Of a stretch of 64,000 nt of DNA, positions 1-8,733 are shown piece by piece. Where the stretch lies: the NCBI RefSeq assembly GCF_000814765.1, contig NZ_JWIC01000007.1, forward strand, positions 405,121 through 469,120. The letters run 5' to 3'. Positions within the stretch are counted from its first letter, which is position 1; each line of letters opens with the position of its first letter. Origin of the DNA: Pseudoalteromonas luteoviolacea. Its GTDB lineage: Bacteria > Pseudomonadota > Gammaproteobacteria > Enterobacterales > Alteromonadaceae. The position numbers were made by a program, and so were the translations under genes. Below the pieces are notes generated by a model, which did no database searches, was not told where the DNA came from, and was given only the letters and a program-made list of their open reading frames with translations.

Positions 1-228
1 GTTTTCAGTTTTATAGAAAGTGTATGAGGCATAGGGTCCCAGTAACCTAAAGTTACCATACTCGACAGCGATAGCGGGTACAAATTCTGTTTCATTCCCC
101 ACGCCTTGGTAACCCTCATCTTGAACGATAAACGCGCCGCCAAGACCAAATTTAAGTTCTGGTTCTTCAGAAGCGGCGGCTGTACTACAAGCGAGTGCTA
201 TCGCGCAAAGGTATGTTGAAAGTTTCAT
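1..228 (-). CDS. MipA/OmpV-family outer-membrane protein, N-terminal part
   Basis: Partial gene: the start is at 228 and the 3' end lies outside the window, leaving 76 codons. An AAGGAG ribosome-binding site sits just upstream of the ATG. The product begins with a signal peptide (MKLSTYLCAIALACSTAAAS), followed by residues such as LKFGLGGAFIVQDEGYQG and VEYGNFRLLGPYASY. These resemble the first beta strands of MipA/OmpV proteins, which form outer-membrane barrels and have been linked to murein-synthesis scaffolding or stress responses. The family call rests on the N-terminus only, so other small barrel families remain possible. Confidence 0.6.
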   Translation of the reverse strand, partial: MKLSTYLCAIALACSTAAASEEPELKFGLGGAFIVQDEGYQGVGNETEFVPAIAVEYGNFRLLGPYASYTFYKTEN

Positions 229-240
229 ATGTTCTCCTTA

Positions 241-687
241 ATAAGTCGTAAGCTTTGTCAATTGGGTGTATTTGTTTCTACAAGGCAAACAATAATTCAG
301 GAAACTTTCTCGAAACTTACAAGTAGGTAATTTTTTTAAATAATCCGAAATAAGGTATCAATTCATAGGGTAAGTTAATCATCTTAAGTTGAATCGAGTT
401 AACTTTATCAAACTGTTGAGTTGGTCTTAGCGTTCTTGAAGGTGGCTAGTTGTTCTTGGTGAATGAGGTTTTTTACAGTGGCTTTATTACGGGACACACA
501 CTATTTGAGATGTGTATTGTTATACATGAGGTATGGAATGGAGTGGCTGTACCAGAAAAAAAGTGTAGATGTTAGATATGAATTTTAATTGGTCGACATC
601 TGGTTCTTTAATGCGTTTGTTGGTTGATGTTTTAGTGACAGACCTTATATGGGAGACATATTGCCTCCCGTCTATCTTGTCAGTACA
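241..687. other. intergenic stretch without a recognised gene
   Basis: AT-rich DNA between the outer-membrane protein gene and the small peptide gene, both on the minus strand. The only structure noticed is an imperfect dyad (GGGAG and CTCCC arms, about 652-668) just after the peptide gene's stop. It could be a weak terminator but lacks a clear T tract. Short open frames here have no ribosome-binding site and no recognisable similarity. Confidence 0.5.
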
Positions 688-846
688 TTAACATTGGCAT
701 GCCCAATATCTATTGCCTGTTTCAGACACTGGTGGTCGACAACGAAGTGTATTACCAGCACCACCTACATTAGGTGTTGCATTCACATCAAGATTTTTAT
801 CTTTGCTTAATTGCTTAAGTTGTTGCTTTTTGATTGCAAGTTTCAT
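688..846 (-). CDS. small double-glycine-leader peptide, RiPP/bacteriocin-like precursor
   Basis: A 52-codon gene with a good ribosome-binding site (AAGGAAAT, 5 bases before the ATG at 846). The product starts with a charged, lysine-rich leader (MKLAIKKQQLKQLSKDK) and then TPNVGG, the layout of GG-type leaders of peptides matured and exported by bifunctional peptidase/ABC transporters. The predicted core after GG begins AGNTLRCRPP and ends in WACQC. It is 23 residues long with three cysteines and one tryptophan. The leader pattern MKLxIKKxxLKxLS...TPxVGG resembles peptide families I recall from Pseudoalteromonas and relatives. No modification enzyme or transporter lies in the window, so these would have to act in trans. 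Product class and activity are inference. Confidence 0.65.
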   Translation of the reverse strand: MKLAIKKQQLKQLSKDKNLDVNATPNVGGAGNTLRCRPPVSETGNRYWACQC

Positions 847-1363
847 TTTTATTTCCTTATTTAAAATTTTTCAAATGAATATGCAGCTTGTTAAACACTC
901 CTTAACAAGCCTAAAAATATAAATAGCATCGATTCATTGTTCATTACAAGTGAAAACTTGAATAAAATTCACTTTTGGTGTGCTGTTGGTCAAGAGCTTC
1001 CTTGGTGAGTATGAATTCAAAGCTATGATTTTAATGGTTTTTTAATTTCTATGCTGGAAGATTTTTATGAATTTTATATTCTTGAATCATTGTTGTTTTG
1101 AGTTTTTATATTGGTTTTAAAAAATACTGTCATTATTGAGCAGATATTCAACTAGGCGAGCGAAAGATGTTCCTTGTAAAAGTGACTCCGTATTTATGAT
1201 AATGGAAACCCAGCTTTCATAAAACCAAACCTAGCTTAAGACAAAAGAGTACTGGCGTTATGGTTAGTTGGAATAGAAAAATTTGACCCTTACATATATC
1301 CCTTCCAAAGCTAACAATGGTTATTTCAGTCTCGATTTAATATTTACAGCACATATGATTGAC
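847..1363. other. intergenic stretch upstream of the small peptide gene
   Basis: About 500 bp of AT-rich DNA between the response-regulator gene (ending 1364) and the small peptide gene, which therefore probably has its own promoter. Apart from the dyad at 886-910 no gene or known element was recognised on either strand. Confidence 0.5.
886..910. promoter_or_regulatory. inverted repeat in the leader of the small peptide gene
   Basis: Perfect 9-bp arms GCTTGTTAA and TTAACAAGC with a 7-nt loop, about 40 bp before the peptide gene's ATG. No T tract follows on the minus strand. It may be an operator or a 5' UTR hairpin; the loop contains an AAGGAG sequence on the coding strand. Confidence 0.4.
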
Positions 1364-2545
1364 TTAATGTCCAATGGCTTTATTAACAACTGCTAAAATC
1401 TCTTGTTTGGTAGAGGGTTTTAAAATGTATCCGTCAAGCCCATGTTCAGCCCATTTTTTTACGAGCTGTTTATTCTTATTGCCAGTCAGAGCGATGACTG
1501 GTGTTTTTATGTTTTTTCCAACATTGCGAATGTGCTTAGTTGTATTGAGCCCGTCTAAATTTGGTAGGAAAAGGTCCATGACGATAAGGTCATATTGGGT
1601 AAGTTTGATCTTTTTGATGGCAGCGAGGCCATCATCTACTTGCTCTATATCATAACCGACATTGCTTAATACATCGCTTATCATCTCTCTGTAAATGTGA
1701 TTATCTTCGACTAACAGAATGGAGTGCTGATTGTTCGCTTCTGTACTCAAAAAGCTCTGCTGGTTTGTACTTTCGTTTTCGACAGGCAGCCTTGTTTGTA
1801 TGGGCTGTTGCAATTGACTGACCAGTTGTGCGTTTAAGTTTTGAGAGTGTTTCAGACCTTCAACTAGCCCCATCAGTTTGCTAGAAATTGAGGTTTCTAG
1901 TGCATTTAAAAGTGGTTGTATGTGTGATTCGTTTAATTCTGACATGAGTTGTTTATGCATGCTATCAGGCAATTGGGATAGAATATTCTGATTGATTGAG
2001 TTCACTTCTTCTTTTCGTTTATTTATTTCATCGACAAGTGATGTCTTATAGCTCAAGCCTGTTTCAATTAGGTCATTCAACTCTTCATTTTGGTTTTGAA
2101 CGATCGAATCTAGTGATTCGATATATGTGTCAGAGTTTGCAAACTGTTTTAAACCTTCATAAACGATGAGTTGAAGCCTGAACTTTTCGTATAGTGGCTG
2201 GTATACAAAGTAACTATCAAATAAGTTTCGTAAACAGCACTTAAAGGCCAATCCAGATTCTTTATTGTTACAAAGTAATACACTGTAGTGATTGTTAATG
2301 AGTCTGTTTTCTTTTATGAGTAAATTATATAAACAGATGCTTTTTTTAACGTCAGATAATGCGAATAAAATGACTTTTGGTGCCAGTTGCTGGATATCAT
2401 CTAATGCGGTTTTTCTTACGATTAGGCATCTAAAATCAGAAGTTTGTTCTGCAATCAGTTCTGTAACACCCTGCACATCATCTTCCCTGTGGGCCAAAAC
2501 TAATACGGAGGGGTGGCGCTTGGCAATTCTGTTATTACTTGTCAT
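1364..2545 (-). CDS. response regulator with C-terminal receiver domain
   Basis: Third gene of a minus-strand kinase/HPt/regulator operon. The 393-residue product has an N-terminal segment that may be a degenerate receiver (about 10-130). A largely helical, coiled-coil-like middle follows (about 140-260), then a standard receiver at the C-terminus (about 275-393). The receiver shows ILLVEDN, the phospho-acceptor aspartate in IVMDLFLPNLDG, VIALTG and the lysine in LKPS. There is no DNA-binding or enzymatic output domain, so it probably signals through protein contacts. Its ATG overlaps the end of the HPt gene by 11 bp, indicating translational coupling. The middle region is not recognised. Confidence 0.8.
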   Translation of the reverse strand: MTSNNRIAKRHPSVLVLAHREDDVQGVTELIAEQTSDFRCLIVRKTALDDIQQLAPKVILFALSDVKKSICLYNLLIKENRLINNHYSVLLCNNKESGLAFKCCLRNLFDSYFVYQPLYEKFRLQLIVYEGLKQFANSDTYIESLDSIVQNQNEELNDLIETGLSYKTSLVDEINKRKEEVNSINQNILSQLPDSMHKQLMSELNESHIQPLLNALETSISSKLMGLVEGLKHSQNLNAQLVSQLQQPIQTRLPVENESTNQQSFLSTEANNQHSILLVEDNHIYREMISDVLSNVGYDIEQVDDGLAAIKKIKLTQYDLIVMDLFLPNLDGLNTTKHIRNVGKNIKTPVIALTGNKNKQLVKKWAEHGLDGYILKPSTKQEILAVVNKAIGH

Positions 2546-2888
2546 GTCTTAGCTCCTTTTTAATCGCTACAAATTCGCCATTTAATTTTATTATTACTTG
2601 TTTAATGGCGGGTTTATTCTCATCTAAGCTATAGTTCTCAATGGTTTCTAAAAAATAGGCACATCGCTCTGCGCCAACAGCTTTTGCAGAGGTTTTGAGG
2701 TAATGAGCTTGGCTTTTTAACTCATTGAAGTCACTGATATTAAATGACTTAACAATACTTTTTAAAACAACAGAAGCTTGTTTTAAAAACTCGAAATGAA
2801 ACTTAGCAATTTTTGCTGGCTCATCGCCAACCAACTCCTCAATAGTGCGTCTATTCAGTGTTTGCAACTCATTAATTTGAGTGTTCAT
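2535..2888 (-). CDS. stand-alone HPt phosphotransfer protein
   Basis: A 117-residue protein with the histidine phosphotransfer motif around His62 (AHYLKTSAKAVGAE), which matches the H-x-L-K-[GS]-[SA] signature of HPt helical bundles. The start at 2888 is preferred over the longer frame to 2918 because its ATG overlaps the last codons of the hybrid kinase (TATGAAC). That gives coupled translation and a normal HPt length. It should relay phosphate from the receiver of the upstream hybrid kinase to the downstream response regulator. All three genes overlap, which supports one phosphorelay operon. Confidence 0.85.
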   Translation of the reverse strand: MNTQINELQTLNRRTIEELVGDEPAKIAKFHFEFLKQASVVLKSIVKSFNISDFNELKSQAHYLKTSAKAVGAERCAYFLETIENYSLDENKPAIKQVIIKLNGEFVAIKKELRHDK

Positions 2889-5280
2889 ACCAACGCTCCA
2901 TAATAGATTTAATGTCATTTAACTTGATTGGTTTACACAAAAAGTCATTCATACCAATGGATGTGCATAGATCTTTTTCACCCTGCATGACAGCGCCAGT
3001 AACAGCGATGATAGGAATGGGAGGGCGTTCTGTTTTTGCTTCTTCTGTACGAATTTGTTTTGTCATTTCATAACCATCAACTTCAGGCATGTGACAATCA
3101 GTCAAAATAAGTTTATATGAATGGCTATACCAGCAACGAAATCCCTCCGCTCCATTGTTTGCAATGTCACAACATAGGCCGAGTTTTTTTAATTGGCTTT
3201 TAATTAGTTTCTGATTAAATGGGTTGTCTTCAACTAACAGAATATCGCTATTGTCAGGTTCCACCGCTATATTGGTGCTAGTACCGTGATCTGTATTGGG
3301 ATCGGAATTGTCAAAATCTAAAGAAAAGTCGTCAATTGACAGCATTTCTTGCTGGTGAGCTGTAATGTGTTTGTCTAGCTGGTGCAGCGTGATGGGTTGA
3401 TTTGCATACACAGCAAGGTGTGGTGCCGTGAGTGCCAAAGTTTCAACAAGTGAAGGCTCTGTATACACTAGCGCATTATTTAGTAATTCCAACTTTGGAG
3501 CTAGCCTTAAGAATTGCTCATCATCACTTGTCAGTATTAAATTATTTGTAGTAGAGGAGTCATCAATAAAATCAAAATCAACGCATATATTGATATTAAA
3601 ATTGGCTTGAACCAGCTTTAAGATATGTTGATTATAAATAGACAATTTACCAATTTGATAGCAATTAAGCATAGCTTTTGGCTTGTCAGCTTGCTCTGAT
3701 AGCGCTAGCCAAAATGGCGCGGTCACGGTGAAGGTGCTGCCATGATTGAGTTGGCTGTCAATATGAATTGCTCCCCCCATCAAGTCTATTAATTTTCCGC
3801 AAATAGAGAGACCTAAGCCGGTACCGCCAAATTTTCTTGTAGTTGATTTCTCTGCCTGAGTAAATGGCGTAAATAGCTTTTGAATTGTATCGTTTGTCAT
3901 TCCAACGCCGGTGTCTTCAACAGATACTACAACCTCACTTTGGTAAATATTCAAACGATTATAGTGGGTGTTAATCGTGATTCTTTTGCTCTCGTTCTGG
4001 TCGCAGTTTGTAAACTTGACGGCATTACCAAGAATATTGAGAAGAATTTGACGAAATCTATTTTCATCTCCTTTCAATATTAAGTTTTCTTCTGGGGACT
4101 CGAAGACTATAAGCTCGATGCCTTTTTCCTTGGCCGATGCACTGAATGTGCACACTACTTCTGAAATGACAGTAGGTAAATCGAATTGAACAGTTTCTAG
4201 TTCTAGTTTTCCTGCTTCAATTTTATTTAGATCGAGTAAATCATTTAAAATGGTAATAAGATGATTTGCAGAACTTGATGCTGTATTTACCAGCTCTTTT
4301 GGCTCCCCAGAAAGTGTACTGTGTGAGAGTAAATCTAAAGCCCCGATAATGCCATTCAGCGGCGTTCGCAATTCATGACTGATCATTGATAGAAATTCAG
4401 ATTTTATTTTATTCGCACGTTCTGCTTTTTGTAATGTATTGTACAGTTGGGCAGTTCGATCGTTTACACGTGTTTCTAGCTCTGAATTTAATTTTTTAAG
4501 TGCCTGTTGTGTATTGTGGATTTCAGTTTGATCTACGCAAACACCATCTATGCGGCAATATTCTCCTTTGTAGTTTTTACCAACTCTACCTTGGGCAAAA
4601 ACATAGATTATTTCACCATTTTTTAGAATGCTTCGGTAATGTTGTTTAAATTCAACACCGGTCCGCAGGCTATTTTCTAGTGCTTCTTGTACACGAGGTT
4701 TATCCTCGGGATGCAGTAATTCAACCCATTTATTTAAATCGCCGATATCATCTGGTGATAACTTGAAGATGGTATTGGCAAGCATATCCCATTTCCAGAG
4801 CCATTGATGCCCTGATTTAGTTGCCCGCCAAGTGCCAATTTTCCCTGCTTCTATTGCAAGTTGCTTACTTTCATCCGCATCGTTCAGTGCAATGACGGTG
4901 GTCTTTTCTACTGTACAGTCTTGCAGCGTGCCATTAATCCACTGGCCGTCAGATTTATTGACACAGCTTCCTTTTAATGCGAACCAAGACTGTTGCCCTG
5001 TTTGCTTTAGTCTAAATTCGAATTGAAGTGGTACGCCGAACTGTGCGTTATTTTCAAAAAATAGCGGGAATAAAGCACGATCATCAGGATGGACAAGTGA
5101 CAGTATTTTGCGCCATGTCAGTTGTGCCAAAGGTGCGAGCCCTAAAATAGTTTTAGAGATCCCTGATAAGTAAACGGCTTTTGTCTCCACGTTGTAACGC
5201 CAGATACCAATATTTGAGCTATTAATTGCGTCGTTTAAAAAACGAATATGGTCATTGTTGGTTTTATGCAGTTCAAGCAC
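2872..5280 (-). CDS. hybrid sensor histidine kinase, cytoplasmic (open part)
   Basis: The open frame from a GTG at 5280 gives 802 residues with no membrane segment. Two PAS-type folds lie at about 12-125 and 140-255, followed by a coiled linker. The HisKA domain has His302 (SHELRTPLNG), and the ATPase domain has an N box (QILLNILGNAVKF), VEDTGVGM and GGTGLGLSICGK. The C-terminal receiver has Asp728 (ILTDCHMP) and Lys783. The GTG is probably not the original start. The same frame continues upstream through a TAG at 5412 to an ATG at 5499 with a strong ribosome-binding site (see next entry). A possible AAGGTGG site lies 10 nt before GTG 5280 and could allow re-initiation. Operon with HPt and regulator. 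Confidence 0.8.
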   Translation of the reverse strand: MLELHKTNNDHIRFLNDAINSSNIGIWRYNVETKAVYLSGISKTILGLAPLAQLTWRKILSLVHPDDRALFPLFFENNAQFGVPLQFEFRLKQTGQQSWFALKGSCVNKSDGQWINGTLQDCTVEKTTVIALNDADESKQLAIEAGKIGTWRATKSGHQWLWKWDMLANTIFKLSPDDIGDLNKWVELLHPEDKPRVQEALENSLRTGVEFKQHYRSILKNGEIIYVFAQGRVGKNYKGEYCRIDGVCVDQTEIHNTQQALKKLNSELETRVNDRTAQLYNTLQKAERANKIKSEFLSMISHELRTPLNGIIGALDLLSHSTLSGEPKELVNTASSSANHLITILNDLLDLNKIEAGKLELETVQFDLPTVISEVVCTFSASAKEKGIELIVFESPEENLILKGDENRFRQILLNILGNAVKFTNCDQNESKRITINTHYNRLNIYQSEVVVSVEDTGVGMTNDTIQKLFTPFTQAEKSTTRKFGGTGLGLSICGKLIDLMGGAIHIDSQLNHGSTFTVTAPFWLALSEQADKPKAMLNCYQIGKLSIYNQHILKLVQANFNINICVDFDFIDDSSTTNNLILTSDDEQFLRLAPKLELLNNALVYTEPSLVETLALTAPHLAVYANQPITLHQLDKHITAHQQEMLSIDDFSLDFDNSDPNTDHGTSTNIAVEPDNSDILLVEDNPFNQKLIKSQLKKLGLCCDIANNGAEGFRCWYSHSYKLILTDCHMPEVDGYEMTKQIRTEEAKTERPPIPIIAVTGAVMQGEKDLCTSIGMNDFLCKPIKLNDIKSIMERWYEHSN

Positions 5281-5499
5281 AAAACAGAACCCACCTTCAT
5301 AGTTGCATTTATTGAAACTGACTGGGGAAGATTGGTAATGACCTATGGCAAAGTTGTCTGTGATGGTTTCTAGTTTGAACTCTGTAGCTATGTTTAAGCC
5401 TATTAATACCTAACCTTGAAGTAAGTTAAGTGCAGCTTGACTGACAAACTCAATTTGTAAATTGTGGTTGGTGAGTAGATAAGGCGTGTTACTGTCCAT
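5281..5499 (-). pseudogene. amber-interrupted N-terminal PAS-like part of the hybrid kinase
   Basis: ATG at 5499 is preceded by AAGGAAG at good spacing and opens a frame beginning MDSNTPYLL. It reads NLQIEFVSQAALNLLQG and then meets TAG at 5412-5410. Beyond the TAG the frame is open (VLIGLNIATEFKLETI...) straight into the kinase. The pattern of 'inner voice, expected residue, NQAALxLL' is that of a PAS domain start, so I read it as an originally 875-residue kinase with one nonsense codon at codon 30. A single base change from CAG or AAG would explain it. It could be a true mutation, a variant or a sequencing error. Confidence 0.7.
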
Positions 5500-5706
5500 G
5501 TCTTCCTTGCCATCATTGCACTGTATGGATAATTTTAACTATAGCAGTAATTCTAAGCATGACAGTGCTATGTTCGCAGAGTTTCTGAATTGATTCTTAC
5601 ATAAATGAAATACAATATAAGACCACAAAAAATTGCCAAAAATTGTAGGTTGAATAGCTGTTTCTGTCGAAGAAAAATAATGGGGTTAGTGCATGTGAGC
5701 AGATAT

Positions 5707-5731
5707 AAAAGAGGCAGTCTAATGCTGCCTC
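5707..5731 (-). terminator. Rho-independent terminator after the GH92 gene
   Basis: Stem GAGGCAG / CTGCCTC with a 7-nt loop, followed on the minus strand by TTTTATAT, about 23 bp beyond the GH92 stop. Confidence 0.8.
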
Positions 5732-5753
5732 TGAAGGGGAACTAAATTTGTCA

Positions 5754-8255
5754 CTAATTTTTTGATGGTGAATAGCTGGGAGGTCTATTCTCCTTTGCTT
5801 GTCCAAAGACTTTATTCGGTTCTTCACTCAGAGAAAACTGTAAAGTCACAGGTTTATTGATGTACGTTTCATCTATCCAACTATTTAAGCTTGGCTTGCC
5901 ATTAACCCTTAATGCATCGATATATATTTTATCTTCTGATGCGTCAGGAGCATTAATCGTTAAATTACCGATTTGAGCAAAAGTAAACTGGGGACTCGAT
6001 AAAGCCAAGTCCGCACGTCCTGGGTATTTTGGATAAATACCAAGACTGCTGAATACATACCATGAAGACATTTGGCCGAGGTCATCTTGACCTGGAATAC
6101 CATCTGGTGCGTCTAGCCATAATTGTTTCATCGTTTCACGAACAGTTTGCTGTGTTTTATAGGCATCGCCCGTATGCAAATACATCCATGGCGATAAGAT
6201 TGAAGGCTGATTTGACACATCTGCATATTCAGCTGAATCTCTGTAAAGTACCCACGTGCCATCTGGCTTTTTAAAGTGAGCGTCAAGCCTTTTACTCATG
6301 GCCTCATCACCGCCAAGTATTTCTGCTAGCCCGGCACCATCATGTGGGATCATCCATAAATATTGAGCCGGACTTCCTTCAACAAATAAGTGTCCAGAAA
6401 ATGCATCGAAGTCTTTTTTCCAGCTGCCATCTTTATTTCTACCTTGTATATACCCTAAAGACTCAGTAGCTGATGCGTTATATATGTTTCTCCAATACCC
6501 TGCTTCATTAATAAATCGAGTCGCATCTTCTGTTTTGTCTAGGCGGTTGGCAAGTTGACCCAATGAGAAATAGCTAGATGCTTGCTCCAATGTCTCCGAA
6601 GCACCTTCCCAGCTATTAGATTCGTCAGCAATGTAACCTAGCGATTGCCATTGGTCTAAAGAGGGCTTTTGTCCTCTACAAAACACAGGACAGCCAATAT
6701 CCGATAAATCAAACTCCGTCGGGTTTATCGCGGCTTGTCGAAGCGAGTGATATGCGCCAGTGACGTCAAAATCATCAGCACCGAATGCAACGAAGTTTGC
6801 GATAGCAATGGTCGAAGGATCGCCACTCATTACCCCTGTTGGGCCCTGCGTTATGAGTCCAGCGATCCCATATACCATTGAATTGATTTGCTTGATTAAA
6901 TAAAGATTGGGCAATATCGCTTCCTCTCTTTTTATCCAGCAAAGTCACTAACTGCAACTGAGACCGATAAACATCCCAGCCAGAGAAGTTTGCATATTGT
7001 GCAGCTTGAGTAGCCTCTATACTATGTACTTTTTGAATCAAAGCCCATGTATTCGCCATTGACGTCAGAAAAGACATTCGGGTGAAATAAGCTATGGTAC
7101 AGCGCGGTGTAAAATACTCGTAATTTACTTTGATCTTCAGACGCGACTTTGACCTTAGATAATTCATTTTCCCAAGCATTTTTCTGAATGGGTACGTATT
7201 TGTTCGAAACTTTGTTCTGCTTGCTCTTTTGCTAAGTTTTCTCTTGCATTGTCTAAACTGACATAAGAAATACCCACTCGCATTTGAACTGTGTCACCAT
7301 TATTAAGGCCAAGGTCGACCCATACACCTGAGCCTTTTCCAATGTCTGGCCATCCGTTGTCTCCGTAACCCATACCTCCTTTGGAGGATTTGGCACCATG
7401 TTCAATTACGTCATCTTTCCATGCGCCTGAGCCAGTTATTGGCTTATCTAGTTTGGCGACAAAATGCAGGGTGTAATAATCTCTTTGATTGTATTCACCT
7501 AAATAACCACAGAAGTTACCCGATGTCACATAACCTGTGATTTCGCCTCGTTCGGTATCAACTTTTGCATAGGCATCACCACTTCCGAGTTGGGAATAAG
7601 CGGTTCTAAATAAGAGTTTTGCATTTTCCGATTTTTCGAAGGTAAAGTTGGCAATACCGCTTCTAGTTGTTGCAGCGAGCTGAACGTTAACACCATTGTC
7701 TAGTCCTACTTGGTAATAACCTGGAATAGCGGTTTCATCATCATGTGAAAACGCTGCACTGTAATAGCCATTGATTGGATCAGTTGCAGGAGAAAACGTT
7801 ATGTCTTTGGTAAAAGGCATGACAGGAATGTCACCTGATGCGCCAAGGCACCCTGTGCCGGATAAGCGCGTGAATGAAAAGCCTTTTACGCGGCTAGCTT
7901 GATAGTTATATCCACCAGGTGAAACTGGAACTCGCTTTTTCTCTTCGAGTATTTTTTTTGAGATGCCTTCAGACTCCGCGAGTAAATCTTCTGTATAGGC
8001 GTGTTCAGGTCCAAAATTGAACATACCAAAAGGGACTACAGCACCCGGCGTTACGTTACCAGCTTGGCGGTGGTTATAAGGCCCTTTAGTGCCTATTAAT
8101 GGATTAACATATGAAACAACGTCAGAAACGTAGTGTGGTTCAGCCATTTGTTCCGTTTTTTTTAGCTGCTCCCTTGGTCCATTACTGCAGCCAGAGAGTA
8201 ATGCTGCACTGACAGATAATGCAATTAGATGTTTATTCTTAATGTTGTAGTTCAT
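5754..8255 (-). pseudogene. GH92 alpha-mannosidase-like lipoprotein, frameshifted
   Basis: Family GH92 enzymes are calcium-dependent exo-alpha-mannosidases acting on mannans or N-glycans. The reading frame begins with a lipoprotein signal peptide (lipobox LLSGC) and VNPLIGTKGPYNH, and ends with the GH92 signatures HNAGPTGVMSGDPST and GQDDLGQMSSWYVFSSLGIYP. Continuity requires three corrections, each an extra base: near 7179-7183 (run of five T on the + strand), near 7030-7037, and near 6838-6846 (GGGCCC). With them removed it would encode about 832 residues, near full family length, with no other stop. Either a recently inactivated gene or three homopolymer sequencing errors; long neighbouring genes are intact. 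Confidence 0.8.
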
Positions 8256-8268
8256 GATAAACCCTTAA

Positions 8269-8282
8269 TTAGAACGTTCCAA
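8269..8282. promoter_or_regulatory. LacI-type-like palindrome before the GH92 gene
   Basis: TTAGAACGTTCCAA has a perfect GAACGTTC core and 12 of 14 symmetric bases. It lies 13 bp upstream of the GH92 start, next to its ribosome-binding site. Sugar-use genes in this order are often controlled by LacI-family repressors with such central-CG palindromes. No regulator gene is adjacent; low confidence. Confidence 0.3.
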
Positions 8283-8733
8283 TTTGTATGTAATAGGAAT
8301 TAAGATTATTTCCATAAGATGCCATTGTTTCGTTGCCTAGTACAATTTTAATGCGCTTATTTACAGGTTTTTAGCGATAGTTAACAATTATCCAGCAAAT
8401 TCACTAACAGAAAAGGGGCACTTAAGTGTTTCCTTTAGTCGGTTGAAAACTCGCCTGATAGTAAGTTACGAAGCTGGTTGTTGTTTTTTAAAATAAAAAT
8501 ACAAATACTCGTTTTTAAAATTCCATCTGATTTTATTTCACTTGGCATCAAGGTTTTTGGTTCTGATGTGCTATTTATAATTTCGTATGATTTATATTGT
8601 TAATTTTTTCTTTGAAATATGTTTTATTTTATTTTTTATAATCTCTTGTTGACTCTGTCATATTTTTGAAATAATTTGTTTTTCGTAGTCATAACTACAT
8701 TAATTTATAGATGGAAATAATAAGGATTTATCA
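8283..8733. other. divergent intergenic region, GH92 / secreted protein
   Basis: Very AT-rich region. A possible promoter for the rightward secreted-protein gene is TTGACT at 8649-8654 and TAATTT at 8672-8677 with 17-bp spacing. Nothing else was recognised. Confidence 0.35.

Noticed and set aside
533..595. 20-codon frame on the + strand
   Set aside because: No ribosome-binding site and no recognisable product; likely chance.
713..922. 69-codon open frame on the + strand
   Set aside because: It is antisense to the small peptide gene, which has the ribosome-binding site and a recognisable leader; the + frame has neither.
5410..5412. TAG read as pyrrolysine or other recoding
   Set aside because: Recoding machinery is not expected in this lineage and no recoding signal is visible; mutation or error is simpler.
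5597..5827. 76-codon minus-strand frame after the GH92 gene
   Set aside because: It overlaps the GH92 end in another frame, spans the GH92 terminator and has no family resemblance.
6838..7183. Programmed frameshifting in the GH92 gene
   Set aside because: Three separate shifts in one direction without slippery heptamers or stimulatory structures fit decay or sequencing error better.
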